This document shows, in pieces, positions 17,099 to 25,097 of a DNA stretch of 64,000 nt. A model generated the notes under the pieces. That model ran no database searches. It had not been told where the DNA came from and saw only the letters and a list, made by a program, of their open reading frames with translations. This stretch comes from Phragmitibacter flavus (lineage in GTDB: Bacteria > Verrucomicrobiota > Verrucomicrobiia > Verrucomicrobiales > Verrucomicrobiaceae), in assembly GCF_005780165.1 (NCBI RefSeq), contig NZ_VAUV01000001.1, forward strand, positions 372,001 to 436,000, in the 5' to 3' direction. How positions within the stretch are numbered: position 1 is the stretch's first letter; each line of letters begins with the position of its first letter. Position numbers and translations under genes: made by a program.

Positions 17099-18085
17099 AT
17101 GAAAATCCTCGTGTTCAGCAGCAAGAGCTATGATGAGCAGTTCCTCAATGCCTCCAACCAGAACTCCCAACATCAGCTCACTTTCGTTCCAGCGCAGCTT
17201 GACGAAACCACGGCCGCCCTTGCCAAGGATCACGATGCGGTGTGCATTTTTGTGAATGACCGCATGAACCGTGAGGTCATCGACATCCTGGTCGCCAACG
17301 GGGTAAAATATGTGGCGCTCCGTTGCGCGGGGTTCAATCAGGTGGACGTCGCTTATGCAAAAGAATGCAGACTGCAACTGGCCCGTGTTCCCGCTTATTC
17401 GCCCCACGCAGTGGCCGAACATGCGGTGGGCTTGCTGCTCGCGCTCAACCGCCATCTGCACAAGGCTTACAATCGCGTCCGTGAAGGCAACTTTGAACTC
17501 AGCGGCTTGATGGGGTTCGATCTGGTGGGAAAAACCGTGACCATCGTCGGCACGGGTCGGATTGGAGCGGTGTTTGCAAAAATCATGCACGGCTTTGGCT
17601 GCAGGCTGCTTGCGGTGGATGACTACCAGCATCCGGATGTGCGCGCGCTCGGTGCCACTTATGTGTCGCTCAACGACGCGCTTCCGCAGAGTGATGTAAT
17701 CAGCCTGCATTGCCCGCTGACGGATGCGACGCGACATTTAATCAACTCAGAAACGCTCGCCGTTTTGAAGAAAGGCGTGCTCATCGTCAACACTGGTCGC
17801 GGTGCCCTTGTTGATACCCGTGCCTTGATCGAAGGACTCAAAAGCAGCGTGATCGGTGGACTCGCGCTGGATGTGTATGAGGAGGAGGAAAAGCTGTTCT
17901 TCAGTGATCACTCGCATGAGATCATCGGTGACGATGTGTTCATGCGTTTGACGACGTTCCCCAATGTGCTGATCACAGGCCATCAGGCATTTTTCACAAA
18001 TGAAGCGCTCACCCAAATCGCCGAAGTAACCATGGGCAATCTCGCTTCGATGGAAAGCGATGGCGAGTGTGCGAATGCGCTCTGA
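17099..18085 (+). CDS. ldhA: D-2-hydroxyacid dehydrogenase (D-lactate dehydrogenase type)
   Basis: 328 residues from the ATG at 17099 (MKILVFSS). The family interconverts 2-oxo and D-2-hydroxyacids with NAD(H); this member is closest to fermentative D-lactate dehydrogenases. The Rossmann motif VGTGRIG lies at about residues 150-157; the catalytic Arg is in NTGRGALVDT (about 233), Glu in the LDVYEEE region (about 262) and the catalytic His in TGHQAFFT (about 295). LRCAGFNQVD and SPHAVAEHAVGL are typical of LdhA. It is a single gene with its own intergenic space on both sides, so no operon context supports the substrate assignment. Confidence 0.88.
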   Translation: MKILVFSSKSYDEQFLNASNQNSQHQLTFVPAQLDETTAALAKDHDAVCIFVNDRMNREVIDILVANGVKYVALRCAGFNQVDVAYAKECRLQLARVPAYSPHAVAEHAVGLLLALNRHLHKAYNRVREGNFELSGLMGFDLVGKTVTIVGTGRIGAVFAKIMHGFGCRLLAVDDYQHPDVRALGATYVSLNDALPQSDVISLHCPLTDATRHLINSETLAVLKKGVLIVNTGRGALVDTRALIEGLKSSVIGGLALDVYEEEEKLFFSDHSHEIIGDDVFMRLTTFPNVLITGHQAFFTNEALTQIAEVTMGNLASMESDGECANAL

Positions 18086-18100
18086 GCAAGGATTTGGAAG

Positions 18101-18226
18101 GGGAGCATACGGATCGCTTCGCGGCTTCGCATCTTGCGAAAAACTCTGGGTGATCGGCTGAGGCGCTTCGCGTCCGGGTTCTCGGCAAGATGCCGAGAAC
18201 GCCATCCACAAGATGCGTGTGCTCCC
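18101..18226. repeat. Fold-back intergenic element with nested arms
   Basis: Outer arms GGGAGCATACG (18101-18111) and CGTGTGCTCCC (18216-18226), inner arms GCATCTTG (18129-18136) and CAAGATGC (18209-18216), and a perfect central hairpin GTTCTCGGCA/TGCCGAGAAC (18178-18187 and 18191-18200, loop AGA). It sits between two convergent genes and may terminate both; no T tract follows. Confidence 0.6.
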
Positions 18227-18244
18227 AAATTTCGATGCGCAGAT

Positions 18245-18937
18245 TCAACAAAACTCCGCTGCTTCCAAAGCTGCGCGCAGCTTCGATTTGCCATCGGTCT
18301 CGATTACATCGCCGTGACCCATGATGATGCGGTCAAAGTCCCACAACAAAATCGTCTCTAGGGAATTCTTGAACGCAGCCTCGTCTTTGACCCCATGCTT
18401 CACTGGACGCGGCACGCCTGGAGCATGCTCGCCACCGACTGCCACCTTGAGCAGCAGCTCGGTCCAAAGCGGTTCGTCATCATGGAAATTAAAAATCAGT
18501 TCGGTCAAAATCAGCGTTCTGCTTGGCACGTGCAGCAATGCGGTGTCCCGGGCATCGGGTGCGCCTGCGATCTCCAAAGCAACCAGCTCCTCATTCCATT
18601 CCATTGGAGCCGGAATGATCGGGAGAGTGGGAAAGCCCACCACCTCCGAAAAACCCTCGGGGGCCAGATATGGAATATCGGGGAACGCCGTGCGCCCCTC
18701 TTCAGCAAAAGTGTCGTGCCGAAGGATGCCATCCAGCAACCAGCCCGGTTCTCCAAGTTCTTTGATGGCGGCCGTGACATCGGCGGAAAATGGAGCGGTG
18801 GAATGGATCAGCAACTTGCCCGAACTCAACCGGACGATGGTCACGTTGCGACGCAGATCAGCACCCAGCATTTTCAGCGGATAGGCGATCAGCCACAGAT
18901 TTTCGGCAATGGGTTGAATCGATGGTTCTTCGGTCAT
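18245..18937 (-). CDS. DUF4336-type metallo-beta-lactamase-like protein
   Basis: 230 residues from the ATG at 18937 (MTEEPSIQ); an upstream ATG at 18958 would add seven residues and neither has a clear Shine-Dalgarno. The sequence IAENLWLIAYPLKMLGADLR, NVTIVRLSSGKLLIHSTAP and IIMGHGDVIETDGK resembles DUF4336 proteins, which have a metallo-beta-lactamase-like fold. The classic HxHxDH metal motif is not present in the expected place (HDTFAEEG replaces it), so hydrolase activity should not be assumed. It is the last gene of a minus-strand run after frr and the acyltransferase, but 83 nt separate it from them, so co-transcription is uncertain. Confidence 0.65.
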   Translation of the reverse strand: MTEEPSIQPIAENLWLIAYPLKMLGADLRRNVTIVRLSSGKLLIHSTAPFSADVTAAIKELGEPGWLLDGILRHDTFAEEGRTAFPDIPYLAPEGFSEVVGFPTLPIIPAPMEWNEELVALEIAGAPDARDTALLHVPSRTLILTELIFNFHDDEPLWTELLLKVAVGGEHAPGVPRPVKHGVKDEAAFKNSLETILLWDFDRIIMGHGDVIETDGKSKLRAALEAAEFC

Positions 18938-19020
18938 GGTAGATTCAAATCGTCCCATGAGCCCAGTTTGCGCGTGACGCTACCCCAAGGTCAGGCAGCA
19001 CCCTGATCTGATTGATTGTC

Positions 19021-19698
19021 TCAAGCCGAGCGCCGTGGCACAATCACGTGCTCCTGACGCAACTTCAAGATGCTGCTGGCTGGCAAGACGCCACTGAAGC
19101 TGACACAAGGATAGACGATGCAGTGGGGGCCGATCAACGAACCGGGGCTGATGACGCTGTTGCAGCCGATCTCGGCATGATCACCGATCACCGCGCTGAA
19201 TTTTTTTAACCCCGTGCCGACGCGTTCACCATCGATTTGCAGCACGACTTCTCCGCGATCGAGTCGCACGTTGGAGAGGATCACCCCCGCCCCGAGATGG
19301 GCTTTGTAGCCAAGGATTGCGTCGCCGACATAGTTAAAATGCGGCACTTCGGCGTTATCGAACAACACACAATTTTTGAACTCACAGGAGTTGCCCAGCG
19401 TGCAGCCATCGCCGGTGATGACGTTTTCGCGGACGTAAGCACCGCTCCGAACAACACAGTTTTTGCCGATCCATGCAGGACCCTTGATCACTGCACCGGG
19501 CTCAACGACGGTGCCTTCACCAATAAAGACGTCAGGGCCAACCGTCGCCTTCTCTGAGACCTCGCCGAGGATGGCAGGTTGCAGATTTTCCTTCAAGTAG
19601 TCGCCAATTTTGGCAAGCACGCTCCAAACCGGCTCTCCCTCAACAAACAACGCCGCGTGCCGCGTGTGGCTGAAGTCGAGGTAGTCTGAAGGTTTCAC
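19021..19698 (-). CDS. Left-handed beta-helix acyltransferase/nucleotidyltransferase-like protein (GlmU C-terminal type)
   Basis: 225 residues. Hexapeptide repeats run from about residue 45 to 205 (ILGEVSEKATVGPDVFIG, GAVIKGPAWIGKNCVVR, IGDHAEIGCNSVISPGSLI), giving a left-handed parallel beta-helix as in the acetyltransferase part of GlmU. The N-terminal uridyltransferase domain of GlmU is absent; a 40-residue helical segment precedes the helix. The phrase NSCEFKNCVLFDNAEVPHFNYVGDAILG is the conserved GlmU-type segment with the catalytic-region His and Asn. Acyl-CoA-dependent transfer to a nucleotide sugar is the likely activity, but substrate is unknown. It follows frr by 21 nt and probably shares its transcript. 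Confidence 0.75.
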   Translation of the reverse strand: MKPSDYLDFSHTRHAALFVEGEPVWSVLAKIGDYLKENLQPAILGEVSEKATVGPDVFIGEGTVVEPGAVIKGPAWIGKNCVVRSGAYVRENVITGDGCTLGNSCEFKNCVLFDNAEVPHFNYVGDAILGYKAHLGAGVILSNVRLDRGEVVLQIDGERVGTGLKKFSAVIGDHAEIGCNSVISPGSLIGPHCIVYPCVSFSGVLPASSILKLRQEHVIVPRRSA

Positions 19699-19719
19699 GT
19701 CAGGGTTCCGTCACCTAAA

Positions 19720-20286
19720 TCAAACCGTCGTGATTTCCTTTTCCTTGGAAGCCACGTGCTGGTCAATCTCAGCAATCTTTTTGTCGGTCATCGTCTGCAC
19801 TTCTTTTTCAGAGCGATGCAAATCGTCTTCCGTGATGGTGCCGGCTTTTTGCAATTTTTTCAGTTCTTCAATCGTGTCGCGTCGCACGGATCGGACACGC
19901 ACCCGAGCTTCTTCGGCCATGCCCTTGATGGTTTTCACCATTTGCTGACGACGCTCAGTGGAGAGCTCCGGCACCGGAAGTCGGATGACTTTTCCTTCCA
20001 CCGAAGGATTCAATCCGATGTTGGACGAATTGATGCCCCGTTCGATGTCCTTCAAGGTGGCTCCGTCAAAGGGTTCAATGCGAATCAGGCGCGGTTCCGG
20101 CGTGGAGATCATAGCCAGTTGCTTGAGTTTCATGGTGCTGCCGTAGCTGTGCACGTGGATGTCGACGTTCTCCACCAGTGCCGGCGAGGCTTTGCCGGTG
20201 CGCACGGCGGAAAATTCGTGAATGGCGTATTCGACGGCCTTGGTCATGGCGTCGTCAGCAGTAAGAAGAGCGGTTTCGAGAGGCAT
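19720..20286 (-). CDS. frr: Ribosome recycling factor
   Basis: 188 residues, the normal RRF length. RRF with EF-G splits the post-termination ribosome. Domain I helices carry the hallmarks FSAVRTGKASPALVENV near residue 28 and, in the C-terminal half, RRQQMVKTIKGMAEEARVRV and RSVRRDTIEELKKL; domain II has the strand MKLKQLAMISTPEPRLI. It lies 48 nt downstream of pyrH on the same strand, the almost universal bacterial pyrH-frr order, which supports both calls. Confidence 0.97.
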   Translation of the reverse strand: MPLETALLTADDAMTKAVEYAIHEFSAVRTGKASPALVENVDIHVHSYGSTMKLKQLAMISTPEPRLIRIEPFDGATLKDIERGINSSNIGLNPSVEGKVIRLPVPELSTERRQQMVKTIKGMAEEARVRVRSVRRDTIEELKKLQKAGTITEDDLHRSEKEVQTMTDKKIAEIDQHVASKEKEITTV

Positions 20287-20334
20287 GGGAAATAGGAGTG
20301 GATGGTCGGATAGGACGTGCGTCAGCAGAGGGGA

Positions 20335-21072
20335 TCAATTGGTGACAATCGTGCCGATGGGTTCGCCCGTGAGCGCACGGTAAATGTTGCCAGGCTCGTT
20401 CATGGAGAACACCACGATGGGGGTATTGTTTTCCTGACAGAGGCTGAACGCCGTGGAGTCCATCACCTGAAGCCGACGGGTAATCGCCTCCATGTAAGTG
20501 ATCTTGTCGTAGCGCACCGCGTCGGGATTTTTGTTGGGATCGCTGTCGTAGATGCCATCGACCTTGGTGGCCTTCAGCACGACGTCTGCACTCACTTCGC
20601 TGGCGCGCAGCGCGGCGGTCGTATCGGTGGAGAAAAATGGGTTGCCGGTTCCTGCGGCGAAAATGACCACACGACCAAGTTCGAGATGTCGGGTGGCTTT
20701 GCGGCGGATGAACGGCTCGGCGACGTTGTCCATTTTGATGGCGCTTTGCACGCGCGTCGGCACGTCCATCGCCTCCAGCATCGATTGCACTGCCAAAGAA
20801 TTCATCACCGTGGCGAGCATGCCCATATAATCGGCCGTGGCACGTTCCATGCCGCGATTGCTGGCACTTACTCCACGCCAAAAGTTGCCGCCTCCGACCA
20901 CCAAAGCGATTTCCAAACCTTCTTGATGCGCCGCTTTGATCTGCTCTGCGATGCTCTCCACAATGGGTGGGCTGATGTTGTCGTGGCTGCCCGGCTCACG
21001 CAGCGCCTCGCCGCTGAGCTTCAATAGAACACGCTTGAATTGTCGTTTCCCGTCGTTTTCGTCGTCTGGCAT
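20335..21072 (-). CDS. pyrH: Uridylate kinase
   Basis: 245 residues from the ATG at 21072 (MPDDEND); an ATG at 21099 would add nine residues of unlikely sequence. The enzyme phosphorylates UMP to UDP in pyrimidine synthesis and is hexameric and GTP-regulated in bacteria. The amino acid kinase fold signatures are clear: LLKLSGEAL near residue 20, [17 protein letters not shown] for UMP and acceptor handling, and [16 protein letters not shown] near residue 140. It is followed by frr. Confidence 0.97.
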   Translation of the reverse strand: MPDDENDGKRQFKRVLLKLSGEALREPGSHDNISPPIVESIAEQIKAAHQEGLEIALVVGGGNFWRGVSASNRGMERATADYMGMLATVMNSLAVQSMLEAMDVPTRVQSAIKMDNVAEPFIRRKATRHLELGRVVIFAAGTGNPFFSTDTTAALRASEVSADVVLKATKVDGIYDSDPNKNPDAVRYDKITYMEAITRRLQVMDSTAFSLCQENNTPIVVFSMNEPGNIYRALTGEPIGTIVTN

Positions 21073-21132
21073 TGTGGCTGTAGTTAGCCCATCAAACATG
21101 AGTGTGCAAAACTTGCAAAGATAAATCCTCGT

Positions 21133-21840
21133 TCAGCGCAGGCTGCGGCGGCTTTTCACAAATGGAAGATCGAGCAGCAAAAAGATCACCATCGACAGCA
21201 GCGAGGCCACCACCACATACCAGGGCCACGGTCCGAGTGCATCGAAAAGGCTCGCGGTAGGCGGTTTACGACACAGGAATCCGTAGTTCGATCCCACCAG
21301 CGCATTAAATCCGCCGACGACCACCGCATAGATGTTGATGCCCAGCCACGCTTTCCACTTCGCCGATGCTCTCGGCACCTGCCTCAATCCCAGCACCACA
21401 TACAAGGCCGCAATCACCACGCCCAGATGGATGATGAAAAACATAAAGTAGCGCGGACTGGGAAAATCCAGCGTCAACGCCGGGGTGATCACCCCCTGCA
21501 AGGTGCCTGCCAGACCCCAAAAATACAGAAACTCGCCGATGCCTCGGTGATGGGTGAACAGAGCCAGTGCGCCCAGCAAGGCGGCAATGTCGCAAAGATG
21601 CAGCGGATAAAGATTGTCTACATTTCCTGTCCCTGTCGAAAGATAAAACCACTGATGCAGCGGCCACATGGAGAGCAACAGCACCCCCAGCGTCAACTCC
21701 ATCGCCCGTGCCAGCTGGGCCGGTCCACGCCTCGCCACTCCGATCATCAGCACCGCCACCACCAACCCCACCGCCAGGGCGGCGAGATGGGACGTGCCCA
21801 TAAAAAGGAAGGGATCTACACTGGAGGTCACCGCTGGCAT
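21133..21840 (-). CDS. TIGR02206-family (YwaF-like) integral membrane protein
   Basis: 235 residues with about seven hydrophobic segments. The family marks are visible: FMGTSHLAAL near the start (GxxH), MWPLHQWFY, NLYPLHLCDIAAL and YFMFFIIHLGVV with conserved His residues in membrane segments, then YGFLCRKPPTASLFDALGPWPWY. These proteins have no established function. The gene ends 61 nt from the pyrH start on the same strand and starts 94 nt from the divergent aldo/keto reductase gene, but context does not suggest a function. Confidence 0.82.
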   Translation of the reverse strand: MPAVTSSVDPFLFMGTSHLAALAVGLVVAVLMIGVARRGPAQLARAMELTLGVLLLSMWPLHQWFYLSTGTGNVDNLYPLHLCDIAALLGALALFTHHRGIGEFLYFWGLAGTLQGVITPALTLDFPSPRYFMFFIIHLGVVIAALYVVLGLRQVPRASAKWKAWLGINIYAVVVGGFNALVGSNYGFLCRKPPTASLFDALGPWPWYVVVASLLSMVIFLLLDLPFVKSRRSLR

Positions 21841-21934
21841 CGGCGCATTCAGGCATCAGCCGCACAAAATACAAGCGGCCTTTGTCAAACCTTGCGCTTT
21901 GACCACGCGCCCTTCCTCCGTATTTTATCCCAAC

Positions 21935-23062
21935 ATGAACCTCACACGCACCGCTTTTGGCACCTGGAACGGGGGCCGCTTTATGCACTTCGGCGAACAA
22001 CTCGACGAAACGCAATTCCTCGACCTCATCCGCCACTCCTACGAACAAGGCATCCGCACCTTCGTCAGCTCCGACGTCTACGGCGCTGGCCGTGCCGACT
22101 CCATGCTCGGCGAAGCCCTCAAAGATGCACCGCGAGACAGCTATTGCCTGGTTGGCCTGCTTGGTCACGATTTCTACGGCGGTGTTCGCGCCGGAGCCAA
22201 AGGGTATCCTCGTTTCACCGAACCCGGCCTGCGCGAACCCTCTGACTACTCTTCCTATCTGAAAATGGCCTGCGAGAAATCCCTCGAACGCTGCCAGGCC
22301 AGCCATTTTGATCTGGTCATGCTACACAATCCTGACGTCACCGGCTACACCAGCGAAACCGTCTGGGATGGTCTTCGCGAACTCAAACAACTCGGTCTCA
22401 CCCAGCGACTCGGCCTCGCGCCGGGCCCCGCCAACGGCTTCACCCTCGACATCATCGACTGTTTTGAAAAATTCGGAGCCGATATCGACTGGGCGATGCT
22501 CATCCTCAACCCTTTCGAACCCTGGCCCGGCACCCTCGCCCTGCCCGCCGCAAAAAAACACGACATCGACGTCATCGCCCGCGTGGTCGACTACGGAGGC
22601 ATCTTCCATGACGACGTCAAACCCGGTCACCACTTCCGTGACGGCGATCACCGCACCTACCGGGGTCCCGACTGGATCGAACACGGCTGCGAAAAACTAG
22701 AAAAACTTCGTCCGATTGCCGAAAAGCATGGTCTCACCATGTTGCAGCTCGCCAGTTTTTGGGATCTCGCTCAAGACAGTGTCAAAAGCGTTGTCCCCAC
22801 CCTCGTTCAGGAAGCCTACGAAGGCGCAAAACCGATCAATGACAAGGTCGCCGAACTTGCCGGGCTCCCGGAAACCAATCCGCTTACTCCCGAGGACATC
22901 GCTTTTATCAATTCCATCGGAGACAACACCGGTTGCATGAAGCTTAAAGGTGCCAGCGAGCGTCACATCGGCACTGATCCACGTCCCGACGAATGGGCGA
23001 TCCGCGACGAACTGCTGGCCGTCGCCGGTCGCTGGAATCTTGGCAATTCCTGGGCCTGGTGA
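21935..23062 (+). CDS. Aldo/keto reductase-like protein, apparently lacking the catalytic Lys
   Basis: 375 residues from the ATG at 21935; upstream in-frame starts would run back through the divergent gene. The TIM-barrel of the aldo/keto reductase superfamily is seen in FGTWNGGRFMHFGEQLDE, IRTFVSSDVYGAGRADSML with the Asp and Tyr of the tetrad, and FDLVMLHNPD with the His. The strand that should carry the catalytic Lys (usually STK) here reads DSYCLVGLLGHDFYGG, with no Lys, so the standard reductase chemistry may be absent. The rest (VVPTLVQEAYEGAKPI, LTPEDIAFINSIGDNTGCM) is typical of the family. Could be an oxidoreductase with altered mechanism or a non-enzymatic paralogue. Confidence 0.8.
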   Translation: MNLTRTAFGTWNGGRFMHFGEQLDETQFLDLIRHSYEQGIRTFVSSDVYGAGRADSMLGEALKDAPRDSYCLVGLLGHDFYGGVRAGAKGYPRFTEPGLREPSDYSSYLKMACEKSLERCQASHFDLVMLHNPDVTGYTSETVWDGLRELKQLGLTQRLGLAPGPANGFTLDIIDCFEKFGADIDWAMLILNPFEPWPGTLALPAAKKHDIDVIARVVDYGGIFHDDVKPGHHFRDGDHRTYRGPDWIEHGCEKLEKLRPIAEKHGLTMLQLASFWDLAQDSVKSVVPTLVQEAYEGAKPINDKVAELAGLPETNPLTPEDIAFINSIGDNTGCMKLKGASERHIGTDPRPDEWAIRDELLAVAGRWNLGNSWAW

Positions 23063-23072
23063 AATAAAACGG

Positions 23073-23954
23073 TCAGCTGTCCATCAGCTTCATCAGCAGG
23101 CGGCGCACCACGTGCCGCTGGGTCATATTTCCCTCGCGTTCGCACGCTTCATCCAGATTGCGCAAGACCCGCCCGATCATGGTATTGACGGTTGCCGATT
23201 CATGGATCAGCTCCTCCATCGCCGGATTGGCTGCCGGATGGTGCCTTGCCACGTCTTCCGCCAGCATGAACCGACCGCGATTGAAACAATCCACCAGCCA
23301 GGTCTGCCCCTCATGAGTGACACGGGCGAGGAAATGGCCGGGGAAATTGCAACCTTGAATCGGCACCCCGAGGCGTTTGCCCACGAGGATGTAGACCGCG
23401 CACATCGACAGCGGATTTCCTAGTCCATTCTCCAGCACCCACAACAAGTTGCTGTTGTGGGCCGCATAATATTCCTTCGTGTTGCCGCGCAACCGCGCGT
23501 CTTGACCACGCCCCGCAAACAGATATTCTGCCAGCAATCGTGGGTCGCTTCCGACTCCAGAGCGCAGTGCAGATGCCGCCAGCGAGTCCAGTTTCCGTCC
23601 CATCTCCTCAGCCTGCGTGGCCCATCCGCTCAAAAAGGTGGAAATCTGACCCAGTGCATCTTCCAATTGTGCCTCGGGAGAGGAAAGCCAGCGCCACGAC
23701 AACCAGGTCTCCTCCAACTCCTCCCAGCAACCGGGGGCCAGCAACTCACTAAGCAGGCGTTGCTGTTCGTCATCCAAAGGTTCTCCCAAGGCCAGCAATT
23801 CCTCGGGCAATTCCCTGCGCATGGAAGTCAATCGGCTGCGAACGGCGGAGCGAACCACCGGATTGTCGTCATCCAGCAATTTCAGCAAATGGCGGAGTTG
23901 AGGTGTGGTGCTTTGCACAAGTAAATAAATAGCAAACGCAACGCCCTGCGGCAA
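23073..23954 (-). CDS. Transglutaminase-like protein, SirB1/YchA type
   Basis: 293 residues. The N-terminal 60 residues are HEAT-like (LLKLLDDDNPVVRSAVRSRL). From about residue 90 the SirB1/Transglut_core2 domain begins; the key motif NPLSMCAVYILVGKRLGVPI carries the Cys of the transglutaminase-like triad and PGHFLAR the His. Unlike most family members, no TPR tail follows. Members are widespread, often near prmC/prfA, and their biochemical role is not established. The gene is convergent with the aldo/keto reductase gene, 10 nt apart. Confidence 0.8.
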   Translation of the reverse strand: MPQGVAFAIYLLVQSTTPQLRHLLKLLDDDNPVVRSAVRSRLTSMRRELPEELLALGEPLDDEQQRLLSELLAPGCWEELEETWLSWRWLSSPEAQLEDALGQISTFLSGWATQAEEMGRKLDSLAASALRSGVGSDPRLLAEYLFAGRGQDARLRGNTKEYYAAHNSNLLWVLENGLGNPLSMCAVYILVGKRLGVPIQGCNFPGHFLARVTHEGQTWLVDCFNRGRFMLAEDVARHHPAANPAMEELIHESATVNTMIGRVLRNLDEACEREGNMTQRHVVRRLLMKLMDS

Positions 23955-24267
23955 GTCACTTCACCATGTAGAAATATTTGCTCCATGGGTCAGGCGAACC
24001 CGCTTTTTTCAGGAAGCGGTCTTCGCATGAGACAAATTTTCAAAAAAACTGCATTCAGTTCATTCAAAGTGATGACATTCCGCGATTCGTCGCTTGCATG
24101 TCATGGCCTTAATGCTAGCTTTTCCCCCAGCGGAGGCCTCAGAGTTTCTTGGGAATTCGCTAAACTGACACTCAGCGATGGCCAATGAGATTGACTAGTT
24201 GATCAAAATTTGTTCGTTGATGATTGCCGGAGAATATTTTTTTAGTGTTTATTGTAAATCGAAAAGC
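23955..24267. other. Intergenic region upstream of tRNA-Gly
   Basis: About 313 bases with no credible gene; a 67-residue ORF at 23985-24188 has no signal peptide or family character. The last 60 bases are AT-rich and presumably hold the tRNA promoter, but I cannot place clear -35 and -10 boxes. Confidence 0.4.
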
Positions 24268-24341
24268 GCGGGCATAGCATAGTGGTAATGCTCCAGCCTT
24301 CCAAGCTGATTAGACGGGTTCGATTCCCGTTGCCCGCTCCA
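24268..24341 (+). tRNA. tRNA-Gly (TCC anticodon)
   Basis: 74 bases including an encoded CCA end. The acceptor arms GCGGGCA and TGCCCGC pair fully, followed by discriminator T and CCA. The D arm is short (TAGCATAGTGGTAATGCTC), the anticodon loop is CTTCCAA with TCC at 24300-24302, and the T arm carries GGTTCGATTCC. All cloverleaf parts are present. Confidence 0.97.
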
Positions 24342-24367
24342 TCGATTCAAAATAACCCCCCCCGGCT

Positions 24368-25057
24368 ATGAATTTTTCACCCTCATGCATATTGGGTTTG
24401 CTTTCCGTTGCGATGGCCATCGCGACGCCGTTGGAGGCGGATCAGAGTCAACCCACTGGGGCTGAGATCAAATCCACCGTCACCAAGTGTGATCCAATCT
24501 TCAAAGAGGTGCAAACCGCAGTGACTGCGGAACCGGACAAGGTGCTCCTCATCGTCGAAGAAAATATTCTCGCCAGTCAGGACTGCGTTTGTGAAATCAT
24601 CAAGGCGGCAATCCTTGCCACACAGGCCGATGCGGATCTGACGCGTCAGATCATGCTTACCGCCCTGGATGCGGCACCTGGCAAAGCGAAAATGATTGAA
24701 ATATGCATCGCCGCCATCGCCGCTGAGCGCGCAGGTGATGTCAAAGTGAGTGGCAAAGACGTTCAGGAGGTCGTGCGAAGTGGCAAAGACGGCAAGGATG
24801 TTACGCCAATTTTCAGTGAAAAAGGGGTGATGGAAGCCGCCCCTCTCTTGGCCACTGGCGACGACTACCGTTTCATTCCTCCCGACATTCGCGGTGTTTA
24901 TCTCATTCAACCCGGTTCCGGCGGCGTCTATTTCGGCGATCCCGAAGTGATCGAGACCATCATCGTCAAAGAGGAACCACCCCGTGTCATTATCCGGGAA
25001 CATCCCCCGAAGGACAGTGATCCGCAATCCCCCTCCTGCGTCTGCATCCGCCCTTAA
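24368..25057 (+). CDS. Exported hypothetical protein
   Basis: 229 residues. A probable signal peptide (residues 1-24, hydrophobic ILGLLSVAMAIATP, cleavage near EA or AD) is followed by a helical segment (residues 30-130) with Val/Ala-rich repeats ending in Cys residues (ASQDCVCEIIKAAI, KMIEICIAAIAAER). The C-terminal third is Pro-rich (IREHPPKDSDPQSPSC). No family recognised. It lies 41 nt upstream of an outer-membrane barrel gene and may be co-transcribed with the exopolysaccharide export module; similar helical exported proteins often precede such barrels, but I have no direct evidence of function. Confidence 0.7.
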   Translation: MNFSPSCILGLLSVAMAIATPLEADQSQPTGAEIKSTVTKCDPIFKEVQTAVTAEPDKVLLIVEENILASQDCVCEIIKAAILATQADADLTRQIMLTALDAAPGKAKMIEICIAAIAAERAGDVKVSGKDVQEVVRSGKDGKDVTPIFSEKGVMEAAPLLATGDDYRFIPPDIRGVYLIQPGSGGVYFGDPEVIETIIVKEEPPRVIIREHPPKDSDPQSPSCVCIRP

Positions 25058-25097
25058 CCCACCGAAGATCGCCCTTTAACCGCCCCCTCGATCTTTC

